A DNA stretch of 64,000 bases from Streptomyces paradoxus. Lineage in GTDB: Bacteria > Actinomycetota > Actinomycetes > Streptomycetales > Streptomycetaceae. Where the stretch lies: the NCBI RefSeq assembly GCF_014202475.1, contig NZ_JACHGV010000002.1, forward strand, positions 1 through 64,000. Direction: 5' to 3'. Made by a program: the position numbers and the translations under genes. How positions within the stretch are numbered: the stretch's first letter is position 1; each line of letters opens with the position of its first letter. The notes below the pieces were generated by a model. That model did not search any database and was not told the DNA's origin. It saw nothing but the letters and a program-made list of their open reading frames with translations. Shown here piece by piece: positions 43,164-52,287 of this stretch.

Positions 43164-43367
43164 ATGCAGGCCGCGCCGCCCGTCCGCGCCACCGCGATCC
43201 CGTCCTTCTCGACCGCACTGCGTGCCGTCGAGTCGCTGCTGATGAGCAGCGGTCAGCGCACCGCCCGCCGCAACGCCTGGACCTCCGTGCTGGAGGACCG
43301 CCGTCGCGCCAAGGACCGGGTCGAGGCGCAGCGCGTCATCGAGCAGTCCCTGTCCGTCCGCCCCTGA
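43164..43367 (+). CDS. Small protein, probable nitrogen-regulated
   Basis: This 67-residue basic protein begins MQAAPPVRATAIPSFSTALR and ends RVIEQSLSVRP. It is helical with an Arg-rich centre (RTARRNAWTSVLEDRRRAKDRV), and has no membrane segment. No domain is recognised. A GlnR-type repeat lies about 50 bp upstream, which links it to nitrogen control together with glnA 1.5 kb downstream. A hairpin lies further upstream. ATG 43164 follows GAGGGGGGACCTCACCC. An RNA- or protein-binding helper role is possible but unsupported. Confidence 0.75.
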   Translation: MQAAPPVRATAIPSFSTALRAVESLLMSSGQRTARRNAWTSVLEDRRRAKDRVEAQRVIEQSLSVRP

Positions 43368-43443
43368 CTCCCCGGCCCTCCCCCAGGGGCCCCCGCGGGC
43401 ACCGCCGTCGTCGGCGCTTGTGGGGCCACGTAGACTTCGTGGC

Positions 43444-44145
43444 ATGGCGAGGAAGGAACCTGCAGCGGACGCTGCGAACCCCGGGCGACTGAAGCAGATC
43501 GCCCTGACCTACAAGATGACCCGCAGGGCCGACAAGAAGATCGGTCTTGTACTCGCGGCAGTCGGAATCGTCACCTTCGGTGTCTTCCTCGCGATCGGTT
43601 TCTTGATCGGTCACCCCATCTATCTCGGCATCCTGGGCCTCCTGCTCGCCTTCCTCGCGTCGGCGATCGTGTTCGGGCGCCGGGCCGAGCGGGCCGCCTT
43701 CGGGCAGATGGAGGGACAGCCCGGCGCCGCGGCGGCGGTGCTCGACAACATCGGCCGGGGCTGGACGACGACTCCCGCGGTGGCGATGAACCGCAACCAG
43801 GACGTGGTCCACCGCGCGGTCGGCAAGGCCGGCATCGTGCTGGTCGCCGAGGGCAACCCGAACCGGGTGAAGACCCTGCTGGCCGCCGAGAAGCGGAAGA
43901 TGAACCGCATCGTCGCGGACGTCCCCGTGCACGACCTGGTCGTGGGCACGGGCGAGGGCCAGGTCGAGCTGAAGAAGCTGCGGACGACGATGCTGAAGCT
44001 CCCGCGCGTCCTGACCGGCCCGCAGGTCACGGCCACCAACGACCGGCTGCGCGCCCTCGGTGACCTGATGAGCAACATGCCGCTGCCGAAGGGGCCGATG
44101 CCGAAGGGCATGCGGCTGCCGAAGGGCGGGCCGAAGGCTCGCTGA
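43444..44145 (+). CDS. DUF4191 membrane protein
   Basis: This 233-residue actinobacterial DUF4191 protein has two close transmembrane helices (~35-75: IGLVLAAVGIVTFGVFLAIG, IYLGILGLLLAFLASAIVFG), then a cytoplasmic domain with GKAGIVLVAEGNPNRVKTLL and DVPVHDLVVGTGEGQVEL. The tail is rich in Pro, Lys and Met (PLPKGPMPKGMRLPKG). Function unknown. ATG 43444 has no Shine-Dalgarno; TAGACT (43431-43436) ends 7 nt before it, so the mRNA is probably leaderless. It is convergent with the RDD gene across a very strong hairpin. Confidence 0.85.
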   Translation: MARKEPAADAANPGRLKQIALTYKMTRRADKKIGLVLAAVGIVTFGVFLAIGFLIGHPIYLGILGLLLAFLASAIVFGRRAERAAFGQMEGQPGAAAAVLDNIGRGWTTTPAVAMNRNQDVVHRAVGKAGIVLVAEGNPNRVKTLLAAEKRKMNRIVADVPVHDLVVGTGEGQVELKKLRTTMLKLPRVLTGPQVTATNDRLRALGDLMSNMPLPKGPMPKGMRLPKGGPKAR

Positions 44146-44153
44146 CACCCCGC

Positions 44154-44211
44154 ACACGACATGAACGAGGGGCGCCCGGATCACACCGGGCGCCCCTCGT
44201 TCATGTCGTGT
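44154..44211. terminator. Perfect 26-bp hairpin between convergent genes
   Basis: Bases 44154-44179 and 44186-44211 are exact inverted complements (26 bp) with a 6-nt loop ATCACA. The DUF4191 stop lies 9 bp before and the RDD stop 11 bp after, so the element serves as a terminator for both strands. It is the longest perfect stem in the window. Confidence 0.92.
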
Positions 44212-44221
44212 CGCGCTCGCC

Positions 44222-44689
44222 TCAGATGCGGACCTCGACCGTGCCGGCCAGCCGGTCGTGCAGGCCGCGGCCGTCGCGGTCCCAGATCAGGGCGGGGATC
44301 GCGAGGAAGAGCAGGACCGTGCGCAGCGCGGCGCGCCACGGGCTGACCCGGCCGGTGTCCAGGGCGAGCACCCGCAGGCCGAGCAGGCGCTTGCCCGGAG
44401 TGAAGCCGACCGAACCGACCGTGAGGACCATCAGCGCGAACATGATGAGCGGCGCCCAGATCTGGGCCGCCTCGTTGTAGCTCTGCGTGATGAGACCGTA
44501 TGCGATCAGGAGACACAGGCCCCAGTCGACCGCGAGGGCGACGAGCCGGCGGCCCGGGCGGGCGATCGAGCCGGGTCCCTCCTCGGGCAGACCGAGCTGT
44601 TCGCCCCGGTATCCGAAGTCGACACCGGCCTCTTCCGCGGCCGCGCGGGGCCCGGAAAGCCACGATCCGAGTGCTTGCCTGTTGTCCAC
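44222..44689 (-). CDS. RDD-family membrane protein
   Basis: This 155-residue protein has the RDD pattern: GSIARPGRRLVALAVDWGLC (Arg and Asp in the first helix), two further helices and GFTPGKRLLGLRVLALDTGR, ending with DRDGRGLHDRLAGTVEV. Members are membrane proteins of unknown or transport-related role. GTG 44689 has TACCGT on the minus strand ending 6 nt before it, fitting a leaderless mRNA. It is divergent from glnA, about 210 bp between starts. Confidence 0.88.
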   Translation of the reverse strand: MDNRQALGSWLSGPRAAAEEAGVDFGYRGEQLGLPEEGPGSIARPGRRLVALAVDWGLCLLIAYGLITQSYNEAAQIWAPLIMFALMVLTVGSVGFTPGKRLLGLRVLALDTGRVSPWRAALRTVLLFLAIPALIWDRDGRGLHDRLAGTVEVRI

Positions 44690-44764
44690 CCGTCCACGGT
44701 ACTGCGCCCGTAAATGACCAGGGCACGGCGGGGTGGGTCCGGGCTACGGTGGAGGGTGAGCCGG

Positions 44765-44818
44765 TTAACTTGTGCGAAACAAACGAGTCACGCCCGAGAA
44801 ACCACCCGTCCCTAGGGT
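44765..44818 (+). promoter_or_regulatory. glnA promoter with GlnR box
   Basis: TTAAC (44765), GAAAC (44776), GTCAC (44787) and GAAAC (44798) follow each other at exactly 11-bp steps, an almost perfect gTnAC-n6-GaAAC double site. TAGGGT (44813-44818) is a suitable -10, with the GlnR site where the -35 would be. GlnR activates glnA under nitrogen limitation. Confidence 0.88.
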
Positions 44819-44899
44819 CGAGGTCAGCGTGTGCCACCCGCACTGGCCGCACGAACGAACTACCACCCCGGCGGGACGGTCGGGAGTAGGAGGAGCTGG

Positions 44900-46309
44900 A
44901 TGTTCCAGAACGCCGACGAGGCCAAGAAGTTCATCGCGGACGAGGACGTCAAGTTCATCGACGTCCGCTTCTGCGACCTGCCGGGCGTGATGCAGCACTT
45001 CACGATCCCTGCCGAGGCCTTCGACCCGGCCGAGGAGCTCGCCTTCGACGGCTCCTCGATCCGCGGCTTCCAGGCCATCCACGAGTCCGACATGGCGCTC
45101 CGCGCGGACCTGTCGACCGCCCGGGTCGACCCGTTCCGCCGCGACAAGACGGTCAACATCAACTTCTTCATCCACGACCCGATCACGGGCGAGCAGTACT
45201 CCCGTGACCCGCGCAACGTGGCGAAGAAGGCCGAGGCCTACCTCGCGTCGACCGGTATCGCGGACACCGCGTACTTCGGCCCCGAGGCCGAGTTCTACGT
45301 CTTCGACTCGGTCCGTTTCTCCACCTCGGCGAACGAGAGCTTCTACCACATCGACTCCGAGGCCGGCGCCTGGAACACCGGTGCGGTCGAGAACAACCGT
45401 GGTTACAAGGTTCGCTACAAGGGCGGCTACTTCCCGACCCCGCCGGTCGACCACTTCGCCGACCTGCGTGCCGAGATCTCCCTCCAGCTGGCCGCCTCCG
45501 GCCTCCAGGTCGAGCGCCAGCACCACGAGGTGGGCACCGCCGGCCAGGCGGAGATCAACTACAAGTTCAACACGCTGCTCGCCGCGGCCGACGACCTCCA
45601 GCTCTTCAAGTACATCGTGAAGAACGTGGCCTGGCGGAACGGCAAGACCGCGACCTTCATGCCGAAGCCGATCTTCGGTGACAACGGCTCGGGCATGCAC
45701 GTGCACCAGTCGCTGTGGACCGGCGGCCAGCCGCTGTTCTACGACGAGGCCGGCTACGCGGGCCTGTCGGACACCGCCCGCTACTACATCGGCGGCATCC
45801 TCAAGCACGCCCCGTCGCTGCTGGCCTTCACCAACCCGACGGTGAACTCCTACCACCGTCTGGTCCCGGGCTTCGAGGCGCCGATCAACCTGGTGTACTC
45901 GCAGCGCAACCGCTCCGCGGCCATGCGTATCCCGATCACGGGCTCCAACCCGAAGGCCAAGCGCGTCGAGTTCCGCGCGCCCGACTCCTCCGGCAACCCG
46001 TACCTCGCCTTCTCGGCCCTCCTCCTCGCGGGCCTCGACGGCATCAAGAACAAGATCGAGCCGGCCGAGCCGATCGACAAGGACCTCTACGAGCTGGCTC
46101 CCGAGGAGCACGCGAGCGTCGCGCAGGTGCCGACCTCCCTCCCGGCCGTCCTCGACCGCCTGGAGGCCGACCACGAGTTCCTGCTCCAGGGCGACGTGTT
46201 CACCCCGGACCTGATCGAGACGTGGATCGACTACAAGCGCGCGAACGAGATCGCGCCGCTGCAGCTGCGTCCGCACCCGCACGAGTTCGAGCTGTACTTC
46301 GACGTGTGA
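44900..46309 (+). CDS. glnA: Glutamine synthetase I, adenylylatable type
   Basis: GlnA makes glutamine from glutamate, ammonia and ATP as a dodecamer. The 469 residues match type I-beta: [22 protein letters not shown], the metal and substrate segment [14 protein letters not shown], and NRSAAMRIP. The adenylylation Tyr is conserved at 397 in [10 protein letters not shown], so GlnE control is expected. ATG 44900 has AGGAGG-type sequence 6 nt upstream. A GlnR box precedes it and a 20-bp hairpin follows. Confidence 0.98.
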   Translation: MFQNADEAKKFIADEDVKFIDVRFCDLPGVMQHFTIPAEAFDPAEELAFDGSSIRGFQAIHESDMALRADLSTARVDPFRRDKTVNINFFIHDPITGEQYSRDPRNVAKKAEAYLASTGIADTAYFGPEAEFYVFDSVRFSTSANESFYHIDSEAGAWNTGAVENNRGYKVRYKGGYFPTPPVDHFADLRAEISLQLAASGLQVERQHHEVGTAGQAEINYKFNTLLAAADDLQLFKYIVKNVAWRNGKTATFMPKPIFGDNGSGMHVHQSLWTGGQPLFYDEAGYAGLSDTARYYIGGILKHAPSLLAFTNPTVNSYHRLVPGFEAPINLVYSQRNRSAAMRIPITGSNPKAKRVEFRAPDSSGNPYLAFSALLLAGLDGIKNKIEPAEPIDKDLYELAPEEHASVAQVPTSLPAVLDRLEADHEFLLQGDVFTPDLIETWIDYKRANEIAPLQLRPHPHEFELYFDV

Positions 46310-46330
46310 TCGACGCCTGATCGAGGCATG

Positions 46331-46375
46331 ACGCCCGCGCCCCCGCTGTCGCTCGGACAGCGGGGGCGCGGGCGT
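46331..46375 (+). terminator. glnA terminator
   Basis: ACGCCCGCGCCCCCGCTGTC (46331-46350) and its exact complement (46356-46375) form a 20-bp stem with loop GCTCG, followed by TTGTTCTATT. This is the nearest to a classical intrinsic terminator in the window. Confidence 0.93.
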
Positions 46376-46418
46376 TTGTTCTATTCTGGGGGCAGGATCA
46401 CACGGGGGTGGAGCGGAC

Positions 46419-46685
46419 ATGCCGGATCACGAACAGGACGACCAGCAGCGCGAGTTCGACCTCAGATGGGCGGACGGAGCCGAGCACAAGGAGCCCTCGG
46501 CCCGGGCCCGTATGCTCGCCGCCCGCTGGAAGCACGACCCGCCCGGGCCCGTGCCGTTCCGGCCCGACCCCGAACACGTCGGCTCCCGCCGCCGCTCCTC
46601 GTGGATCTCGACCGCGGTGGTGCTGGGCTGCGTGGCGGCGGTGATCGTGCTGCTGGGGTACATCAACTTCAGGGCGCCGTACTAG
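46419..46685 (+). CDS. Small single-pass membrane protein
   Basis: This 88-residue protein has a hydrophilic N-terminus (MPDHEQDDQQREFDLRWADG), a basic patch (SRRRSSW) and one C-terminal helix (STAVVLGCVAAVIVLLGYINF, ~64-84), so most of it is likely cytoplasmic. Function unknown. ATG 46419 has GTGGAG 6 nt upstream. TATTCT at 46381-46386 just past the glnA terminator may be its -10. Its place after glnA is kept in other streptomycetes, from memory. Confidence 0.75.
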   Translation: MPDHEQDDQQREFDLRWADGAEHKEPSARARMLAARWKHDPPGPVPFRPDPEHVGSRRRSSWISTAVVLGCVAAVIVLLGYINFRAPY

Positions 46686-46725
46686 GGGGTGTCCGGGCGG
46701 TCGGGCGCTGCTAGCGTCCGGCACC

Positions 46726-47097
46726 GTGAACGACAGCGTGTATGTGGGCAACGCGGGCCGGGACGCCGCGCTGGACCGGGGATGGCTCCTCGGGCACTTC
46801 AAGGACGTCGGGGATCCGCGCCACAGCGAGGCCGTGGAGATCAAGTGGGGTGTGCACCCGCGCGGCGACGAGCGCTCGCGGTGGGTGAGGGGTGAGGAGC
46901 GGACAGCGCTCCTGCTCCTGGTCAGCGGGCGTTTCCGGGTCGAACTTCCCGGGCGCAGCGTGCTGCTGGAGCGGCAGGGGGACTACGTCGTGTGGGGGCG
47001 TGGCGTCGATCACTCGTGGCGTGCGGAGGAGGAGTCGGTCGTGCTCACGGTGCGGTGGCCGTCCGTGCCCGGCTACGCGGTGAGCGCCGGCGGCTGA
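46726..47097 (+). CDS. Cupin-like small protein
   Basis: This 123-residue cytosolic protein reads as a cupin-type beta barrel (WGVHPRGDERSRWVRGEE ... LLLLVSGRFRVELPGRSVLL ... GDYVVWGRGVDHSWRAEE). Residues that could bind metal are His in GVHPRG and DHSW. Substrate unknown. GTG 46726 has no Shine-Dalgarno; TAGCGT (46712-46717) ends 8 nt upstream, so the mRNA may be leaderless. Confidence 0.75.
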   Translation: MNDSVYVGNAGRDAALDRGWLLGHFKDVGDPRHSEAVEIKWGVHPRGDERSRWVRGEERTALLLLVSGRFRVELPGRSVLLERQGDYVVWGRGVDHSWRAEEESVVLTVRWPSVPGYAVSAGG

Positions 47098-47194
47098 CGG
47101 CTTTGCCGGTCCTGGGGGCGATCACGACCCCTTCATGGGAGGGCCCGGGTGCACACTGGCGGTGGGACGAGTGCGTGACTGCGGGGTGAGGCAG

Positions 47195-48112
47195 ATGCAC
47201 AGCCGCTTCCGGACCGACCGGCGGTTGACCACCCGTATGGGGATCACGCTGTTCCTGCTCGGGTTGCTGTACGTGGGGTTCGTCGCCGCGTTGATCGTGC
47301 TGCTGAGATCGTGGGTGCTGGTCGTGGTGATCGCCGCGGCACTGCTCGGGGCCCAGTACTGGTTCTCCGACCGGATCGCGCTGTACGCCATGCGCGGGCG
47401 GGTCGTGGAGCGGGAGGAGTATCCCGAGCTGCACGCGGTGGTCGACCGGCTGTGCGCCCTGGCCGACATGCCGGGACCCGTGGTCGCCGTGTCCGAGATG
47501 GACATGCCGAACGCGTTCGCGACGGGGCGGAATCCTGATCACGCGGTGGTGTGTGTGACGACCGGGCTGCTGCGGCGGCTGGAGCCGGCCGAGCTGGAGG
47601 GCGTGCTCGCGCACGAGCTGTCGCACGTGGCGCACAAGGACGTCGCCGTGATCACCGTCGCGTCGTTCCTCGGGGTGATCGCGGGGTTGATCGTGCGGTT
47701 CGCCTTCTACTCGCAGCTGTTCGGCGGGGGCCGCAGGGACCAGAACACGGCCGCGGTCCTCGCCGCCGTGATGGGCGTGTCGGCGGCCGTCTACGCGATC
47801 AGCTTCCTGCTGATCCGGGCCCTGTCCCGGTACCGGGAGCTGGCCGCGGACCGGGCCGCCGCGCTGCTCACCGGCCGGCCCTCGGTACTGGCCTCAGCGC
47901 TCACCAAGGTCTCCGGCGACATCGCCCGCATCCCGGCCAAGGACCTGCGCACGGCCCAGGCCTTCAACGCCTTCTACTTCACGCCGGCGCTGGGCCGCGA
48001 GCCCGGCATCGCGCGGCTCTTCTCGACCCACCCGAGCCTGGAGCAGCGGCTCGACCAGCTGGGCCGGATCTCCGCCGAGCTGGGCGAGGCGACGGCCCCC
48101 GGAGGGATGTGA
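47195..48112 (+). CDS. htpX: HtpX-like membrane metalloprotease (M48)
   Basis: HtpX is a membrane zinc protease that degrades misfolded membrane proteins. The 305-residue protein has two N-terminal helices (LFLLGLLYVGFVAALIVLL, VLVVVIAAALLGAQYWF), HELSH at 140-144 in GVLAHELSHVAHKDVA as zinc site, two more helices, and YRELAADRAAALLTG with the third ligand Glu. ATG 47195 has GGGTGAGGC 3-11 nt upstream. Seven bases separate it from the pspAB gene, so the two form an operon linked to membrane stress. Confidence 0.93.
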   Translation: MHSRFRTDRRLTTRMGITLFLLGLLYVGFVAALIVLLRSWVLVVVIAAALLGAQYWFSDRIALYAMRGRVVEREEYPELHAVVDRLCALADMPGPVVAVSEMDMPNAFATGRNPDHAVVCVTTGLLRRLEPAELEGVLAHELSHVAHKDVAVITVASFLGVIAGLIVRFAFYSQLFGGGRRDQNTAAVLAAVMGVSAAVYAISFLLIRALSRYRELAADRAAALLTGRPSVLASALTKVSGDIARIPAKDLRTAQAFNAFYFTPALGREPGIARLFSTHPSLEQRLDQLGRISAELGEATAPGGM

Positions 48113-48119
48113 CCGACCC

Positions 48120-48704
48120 ATGGGACTGCTGGACATCCTGCTCGGCCGGACGAAACCGGTCGGGGCGGATCTCGACCGGCTCTTCGCGCTGCCCTCGGCG
48201 GCGGTGACGCTGGAGGCCGCAGCGGGCTTCACGCCGACCGGGCAGGGCGCGGTGTGCTTCGCCACCGTCGAGGGCGCGGCCTTCGAGCAGTTCCACCGTG
48301 AGGTGCAGGCCCTGCTGGACGCCGACACCGACCGCGACGGCCCGCCGGTGGAGCTGCGGCAGGACGACTACGGCTACTCGTGGCTGGTCTCGCGCCGCTC
48401 CCCCGGCCAGCTCTCCGCGCTCGTGAACGACCTGCACGCCGTGAACAGCCAGATGGAGGTCAACGGGTTCGGTCCCCAGCTGCTGTGCTCCCTGGCCGGG
48501 TTCGAGGATGTCGCCGGCCGGCGGCTCGCGCTGGTCTACCTCTACAAACGCGGCACGTTCTACCCCTTCGCGCCCCTGCCGGACGGCACGCAGCGGCGCG
48601 ACAACCCCCTCGAACTCCAGGTGCGGGCCGCGCTCTCGGACGATCTGCGCCTGGAGCCGGACCTGAGCCGCTGGTTCCCGGTGTGGGGGGCGCCAGGGCT
48701 GTGA
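48120..48704 (+). CDS. pspAB: PspA-associated protein PspAB
   Basis: This 194-residue protein starts MGLLDILLGRTKPVGADLDR and matches the PspAB family, often encoded with htpX or pspA in actinobacteria. It has an alpha/beta character with DDYGYSWLVSRR and FYPFAPLPDG; no signal or membrane segment is visible. Its activity is unknown. ATG 48120 starts 7 nt after the htpX stop with GGAGGG close upstream (inside htpX), so translation is likely coupled. pspA and pspAA lie 34 kb away in this window. Confidence 0.85.
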   Translation: MGLLDILLGRTKPVGADLDRLFALPSAAVTLEAAAGFTPTGQGAVCFATVEGAAFEQFHREVQALLDADTDRDGPPVELRQDDYGYSWLVSRRSPGQLSALVNDLHAVNSQMEVNGFGPQLLCSLAGFEDVAGRRLALVYLYKRGTFYPFAPLPDGTQRRDNPLELQVRAALSDDLRLEPDLSRWFPVWGAPGL

Positions 48705-48744
48705 ACGCCCCGCACGGGCCGGGGCCGCGTGAGTGAATGGCCGT

Positions 48745-50367
48745 ATGAGTGAGCTGATCCCCTTCACCCACGCCCTCGGCGGCGAACGGCTCAGCGGGCT
48801 GGTCACCGGCGGCGGTCAGCCGGCCCGGGCCACGGTCGTCCTGCTGCACGGCGCGGGCAACGGAAGCAAGGAGCGGCTGGTGCCGCTGCTGACGGAGTTC
48901 GCCGCGCACGGCTGCCACGCCCTCGCCTTCGACTTCTCCGGGCACGGGGAGAGCACCGGCCAACTGCGGGAGCTGAGCCTGCGCCGCCGCTTCGAACAGG
49001 CCGTCTCCGTCATCGACGCCCACGCACGCGGGGACGCGCCGCTGGTCCTGGCCGGGTTCAGCATGAGCGGCCAGACGGTGGCGGATCTCGTGCGGCACTA
49101 CGGGGACCGGGTGGCGGCCCTGGGACTGTGCGCACCCGCGGTGTACGCGGCCGAGGCGTGGGACGTGCCGTTCGGCGCCGGTGACGGGCCGTTCAGCGAG
49201 ATCATCCGCAGGCCCGGGAGCTGGCGCACGAACTCCGCGCTCGACGTCCTGCGGGCGTTCGAGGGACGGGCGGTGCTCCTGGTGCCGGGCACGGACGAGG
49301 TCATCCCGCCCGCCGTGACGGAGGCCTGCTCCGAGGCGCTGGCCCGGCGCGCGCAGTTCACCCACTGGGAACTCCCGGACGCCGAGCACCGGTTGGGCCT
49401 GTGGTTCCGCGACCACCCCGGCGACCGGCGGGAGTTCGTCACCGCCGTCCTGACCGGGCTCGGAGAGCGGGGCTGGACGGCGACCCGGGCGTGGGTGGCC
49501 AAGCAGCTCCCGGAGGGCCGTTCGGTCGGCAAGTCGGCGTTTCTGACCGGTGGCTGGAGCGCCCAGATGCGGCGGCTCACCCTCGACGACGGCACCGAGC
49601 TGGCGCTGCGGACCTTCGTGAAGCCCTTCTTCCGGCGGCACGCGCCGGGGCTGCTGGCCCGTGAGGCGGAGATCCTCTCCCTGCTGGCGGAGCAGGAGGG
49701 CGTACCGGCCGCCGAGCTGATCGGTGTCGACGCGACCGGCGAGACTTGCGACCATCCGTCCCTGCTGATGTCCGTACTGCCGGGGCGGGTCCGGGTCGAC
49801 GAGGAGGAACTCGACGAGCGGGTGGACCTGCTGGCGGGCCAGCTGGCCCGGATCCACCGGATCGTCCCCCGGGAGCGTCCGCGTGCGTACCAGGCGTGGA
49901 CGTCGCCGTCCGCGGTCCCGGCGGGGTGGGAGCGGGCCGTGGACGTCATCCGCCGCGATCCCCCGCCCTACGACGGCTGCTTCCTGCACCGCGACTTCCA
50001 CCCCGGGAACGTCCTGTTCACGGGTTCGGGGACCGGTCTGCGGATCAGTGGTGTCGTCGACTGGGTGGAGACCTCGTGGGGGCCCGCCGACCTGGACGTC
50101 GCCCACTGCTCGACGGCACTGGCGCTGCTGTTCGGCCCCGAGTACGGCCTCGGTTTCCGGGAGCGCTACGAGGCCCTGGGCGGGCGGCGCCTGGCCGACG
50201 GCCCGGAGCATCTGTACTGGCGGCTGCTCGATGCCCTGGCCTACGTCCCCGACGCGGCGAAGCTGGCGGGGCCGTGGCGGGAACTGGGCCGGACCGATCT
50301 GACGCCGCAGGTGCTGGGCGAGCGGCTGGGGGCGTATGTTGAGGGGCTGATGGAGCGGTACGCCTGA
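48745..50367 (+). CDS. Fusion: alpha/beta hydrolase plus APH-type phosphotransferase
   Basis: This 540-residue protein joins two enzymes. Residues 1-240 form an alpha/beta hydrolase: oxyanion region LLHGAGNGS, nucleophile elbow AGFSMSGQ with Ser106, Asp in VPGTDEVI and His in LPDAEHRLG. Residues ~255-540 form an aminoglycoside phosphotransferase-like kinase: FVKPFFRRHAPGLLAREAEI, catalytic LHRDFHPGNVLF (Asp417) and metal-binding VVDWVETSWGPADLDVAH (Asp439). A single enzyme that hydrolyses and phosphorylates related small molecules, or makes and breaks a protective group, is possible. ATG 48745 is 40 bp after pspAB. Substrate unknown. Confidence 0.85.
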   Translation: MSELIPFTHALGGERLSGLVTGGGQPARATVVLLHGAGNGSKERLVPLLTEFAAHGCHALAFDFSGHGESTGQLRELSLRRRFEQAVSVIDAHARGDAPLVLAGFSMSGQTVADLVRHYGDRVAALGLCAPAVYAAEAWDVPFGAGDGPFSEIIRRPGSWRTNSALDVLRAFEGRAVLLVPGTDEVIPPAVTEACSEALARRAQFTHWELPDAEHRLGLWFRDHPGDRREFVTAVLTGLGERGWTATRAWVAKQLPEGRSVGKSAFLTGGWSAQMRRLTLDDGTELALRTFVKPFFRRHAPGLLAREAEILSLLAEQEGVPAAELIGVDATGETCDHPSLLMSVLPGRVRVDEEELDERVDLLAGQLARIHRIVPRERPRAYQAWTSPSAVPAGWERAVDVIRRDPPPYDGCFLHRDFHPGNVLFTGSGTGLRISGVVDWVETSWGPADLDVAHCSTALALLFGPEYGLGFRERYEALGGRRLADGPEHLYWRLLDALAYVPDAAKLAGPWRELGRTDLTPQVLGERLGAYVEGLMERYA

Positions 50368-50426
50368 GGCGGCGGGCCGGTCGCGACTTACTGCGTGCGT
50401 CCTGCGGCTGCCGCGCCTCCCGCCCG

Positions 50427-50804
50427 TCACGCGCTCCGGGGCTTCCCGCCTGTGCCCGTGACGTACACCCCCGCTCGCGCCGCCGTCACCGCCGCCTCGG
50501 CGGCCCGGGTGGCGGTGGCCTCGTCGAGCCGGCCGCCGCTGATCAGCAGGTGGTAGTAGAGCGGGGCGGAGACCGCGCGCACCACCTCGTGCGGGTCGGT
50601 GCCCTCGGGCACCTCGCCGCGCTCGACGGCCTGCCGGACACAGGGGGCCCATTCCCTGACGCGGATGTCGTAGAAGCGGTGCAGCGCCGCGGCCGTTTTC
50701 GCGTCGCCGGTCGCGGCTGCGATCAGGGCCTTGAACAGCGGCCCCTGCCGGGGGTCGGTCAACGTGCGCCGGACGAGGCGGGCGGCCGCCGAGCGGCACT
50801 GGGC

Positions 50805-50806
<2 letters not shown>
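50427..50806 (-). pseudogene. TetR regulator truncated at its 5' end
   Basis: Reading minus, SAAARLVRRTLTDPRQGPLF through the C-terminus TGTGGKPRSA is the ligand-binding half of a TetR regulator (TetR_C_11-like). It includes RFYDIRVREWAPCVRQAVER and PLYYHLLISGG. The DNA-binding half is missing: the frame breaks near 50806, where an aldo/keto reductase fragment begins on the other strand. TTG 50762 could start a 111-residue peptide but has no DNA-binding part. Confidence 0.8.
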
Positions 50807-51331
<525 letters not shown>

Positions 51332-51384
51332 ACGAGCGCCGGGCGCCCCGGCGTTCGGGGCACCCGGCGCTCAGGCGGAGCGGG

Positions 51385-51699
51385 TCAGCGGGCGTACCGC
51401 ATGAACGCCCGCACCATGTGGCACGTCGTGTCCGACGGCGGGTGGACGCCGATCTGCTCCGCGGTGTCGCGGATCGTCTCGTTGCGGGCCTGGTTCGGCA
51501 TGTAGACGCCCGAGTCGAGCAGGGCGATGGCCAGGCGCATCGCCTTGAGGCGCCGGTTGTGCGTCACGTACCACTGGCGGGGCCGGCCCGGCGGCAGCGG
51601 CCGCTTCTCCACGGGCGCGTACGGCAGGTCGAGCAGGACGGGACGCTTCGCGGTGGACTGGGTGGGCAACGGCTTCGACTTCAGGGCGGCAGCGGGCAC
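51385..51699 (-). CDS. Small conserved-type hypothetical protein
   Basis: This 104-residue basic protein contains STAKRPVLLDLPYAPVEKRP, PRQWYVTHNRRLKAMRLAIA and ends VRAFMRYAR. It has no signal or membrane segment. I do not recognise a domain; a nucleic acid-binding role would fit its charge but is a guess. GTG 51699 is chosen since AGGAGG ends 6 nt before it, whereas ATG 51705 would touch that site. It is convergent with the aldo/keto reductase fragment. Confidence 0.7.
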   Translation of the reverse strand: MPAAALKSKPLPTQSTAKRPVLLDLPYAPVEKRPLPPGRPRQWYVTHNRRLKAMRLAIALLDSGVYMPNQARNETIRDTAEQIGVHPPSDTTCHMVRAFMRYAR

Positions 51700-51927
51700 G
51701 GGCATCCTCCTGTCGCGGTCGGGCGGCTCACCGAAGACGTCGGCATCCCCGGCGCCACCCTCGAACACTGCTTACAGTCTACCGCCCGGCACTGACAACG
51801 GGCAGTCCGCAAGGAGCCACAAACACGCAGGTGAGATGGGGAATTGACGCTACGTCACAGTCGATCCGCAAGGTGAGGGTGGGGCGTCAGAAAATCGAAC
51901 AAGACGGTCGGCGCGTACCGTGTGCGC

Positions 51928-52287
51928 ATGGAGATCTGGATCAACCCCGCCTGCTCGAAGTGCCGCAGCGCCCTGACGCTGCTCGACGCCGAGGGCGCCG
52001 ACTACACCGTCCGCCGTTACCTGGAGGACGTGCCGAGCGAGGACGAGATCCGGGGCGTGCTGGAGCGCCTCGGTCTCGAACCCTGGGACATCACCCGCAC
52101 CCAGGAGGCCGACGCCAAGGAGCTCGGGCTCAAGGAGTGGCCGCGGAACGCCGGTTCGCGCGACCGCTGGATCACGGCACTCGCGGAGCACCCGAAGCTG
52201 ATCCAGCGCCCGATCATCACCGCGGACGACGGGACGGCGGTGGTCGGCCGCACCGACGAGGCGGTACGGGACGCCCTGTCGCGCTGA
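51928..52287 (+). CDS. ArsC/Spx-family reductase-like protein
   Basis: This 119-residue thioredoxin-fold protein begins MEIWINPACSKCRSALTLLD, with a CxxC pair, and has PRNAGSRDRWITALAEHPKL followed by IQRPIITADDGTAVVGR. These are the features of the arsenate reductase (glutaredoxin-type) and Spx group. True arsenate reduction is uncertain without ars neighbours. ATG 51928 has no Shine-Dalgarno; TACCGT (51916-51921) ends 6 nt before it, fitting a leaderless mRNA. Confidence 0.88.
   Translation: MEIWINPACSKCRSALTLLDAEGADYTVRRYLEDVPSEDEIRGVLERLGLEPWDITRTQEADAKELGLKEWPRNAGSRDRWITALAEHPKLIQRPIITADDGTAVVGRTDEAVRDALSR

Noticed and set aside
50762..50762. TTG start for a functional C-terminal TetR protein
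   Set aside because: A TetR ligand domain alone lacks DNA binding, and the frame continues upstream into the deletion junction, which shows truncation.
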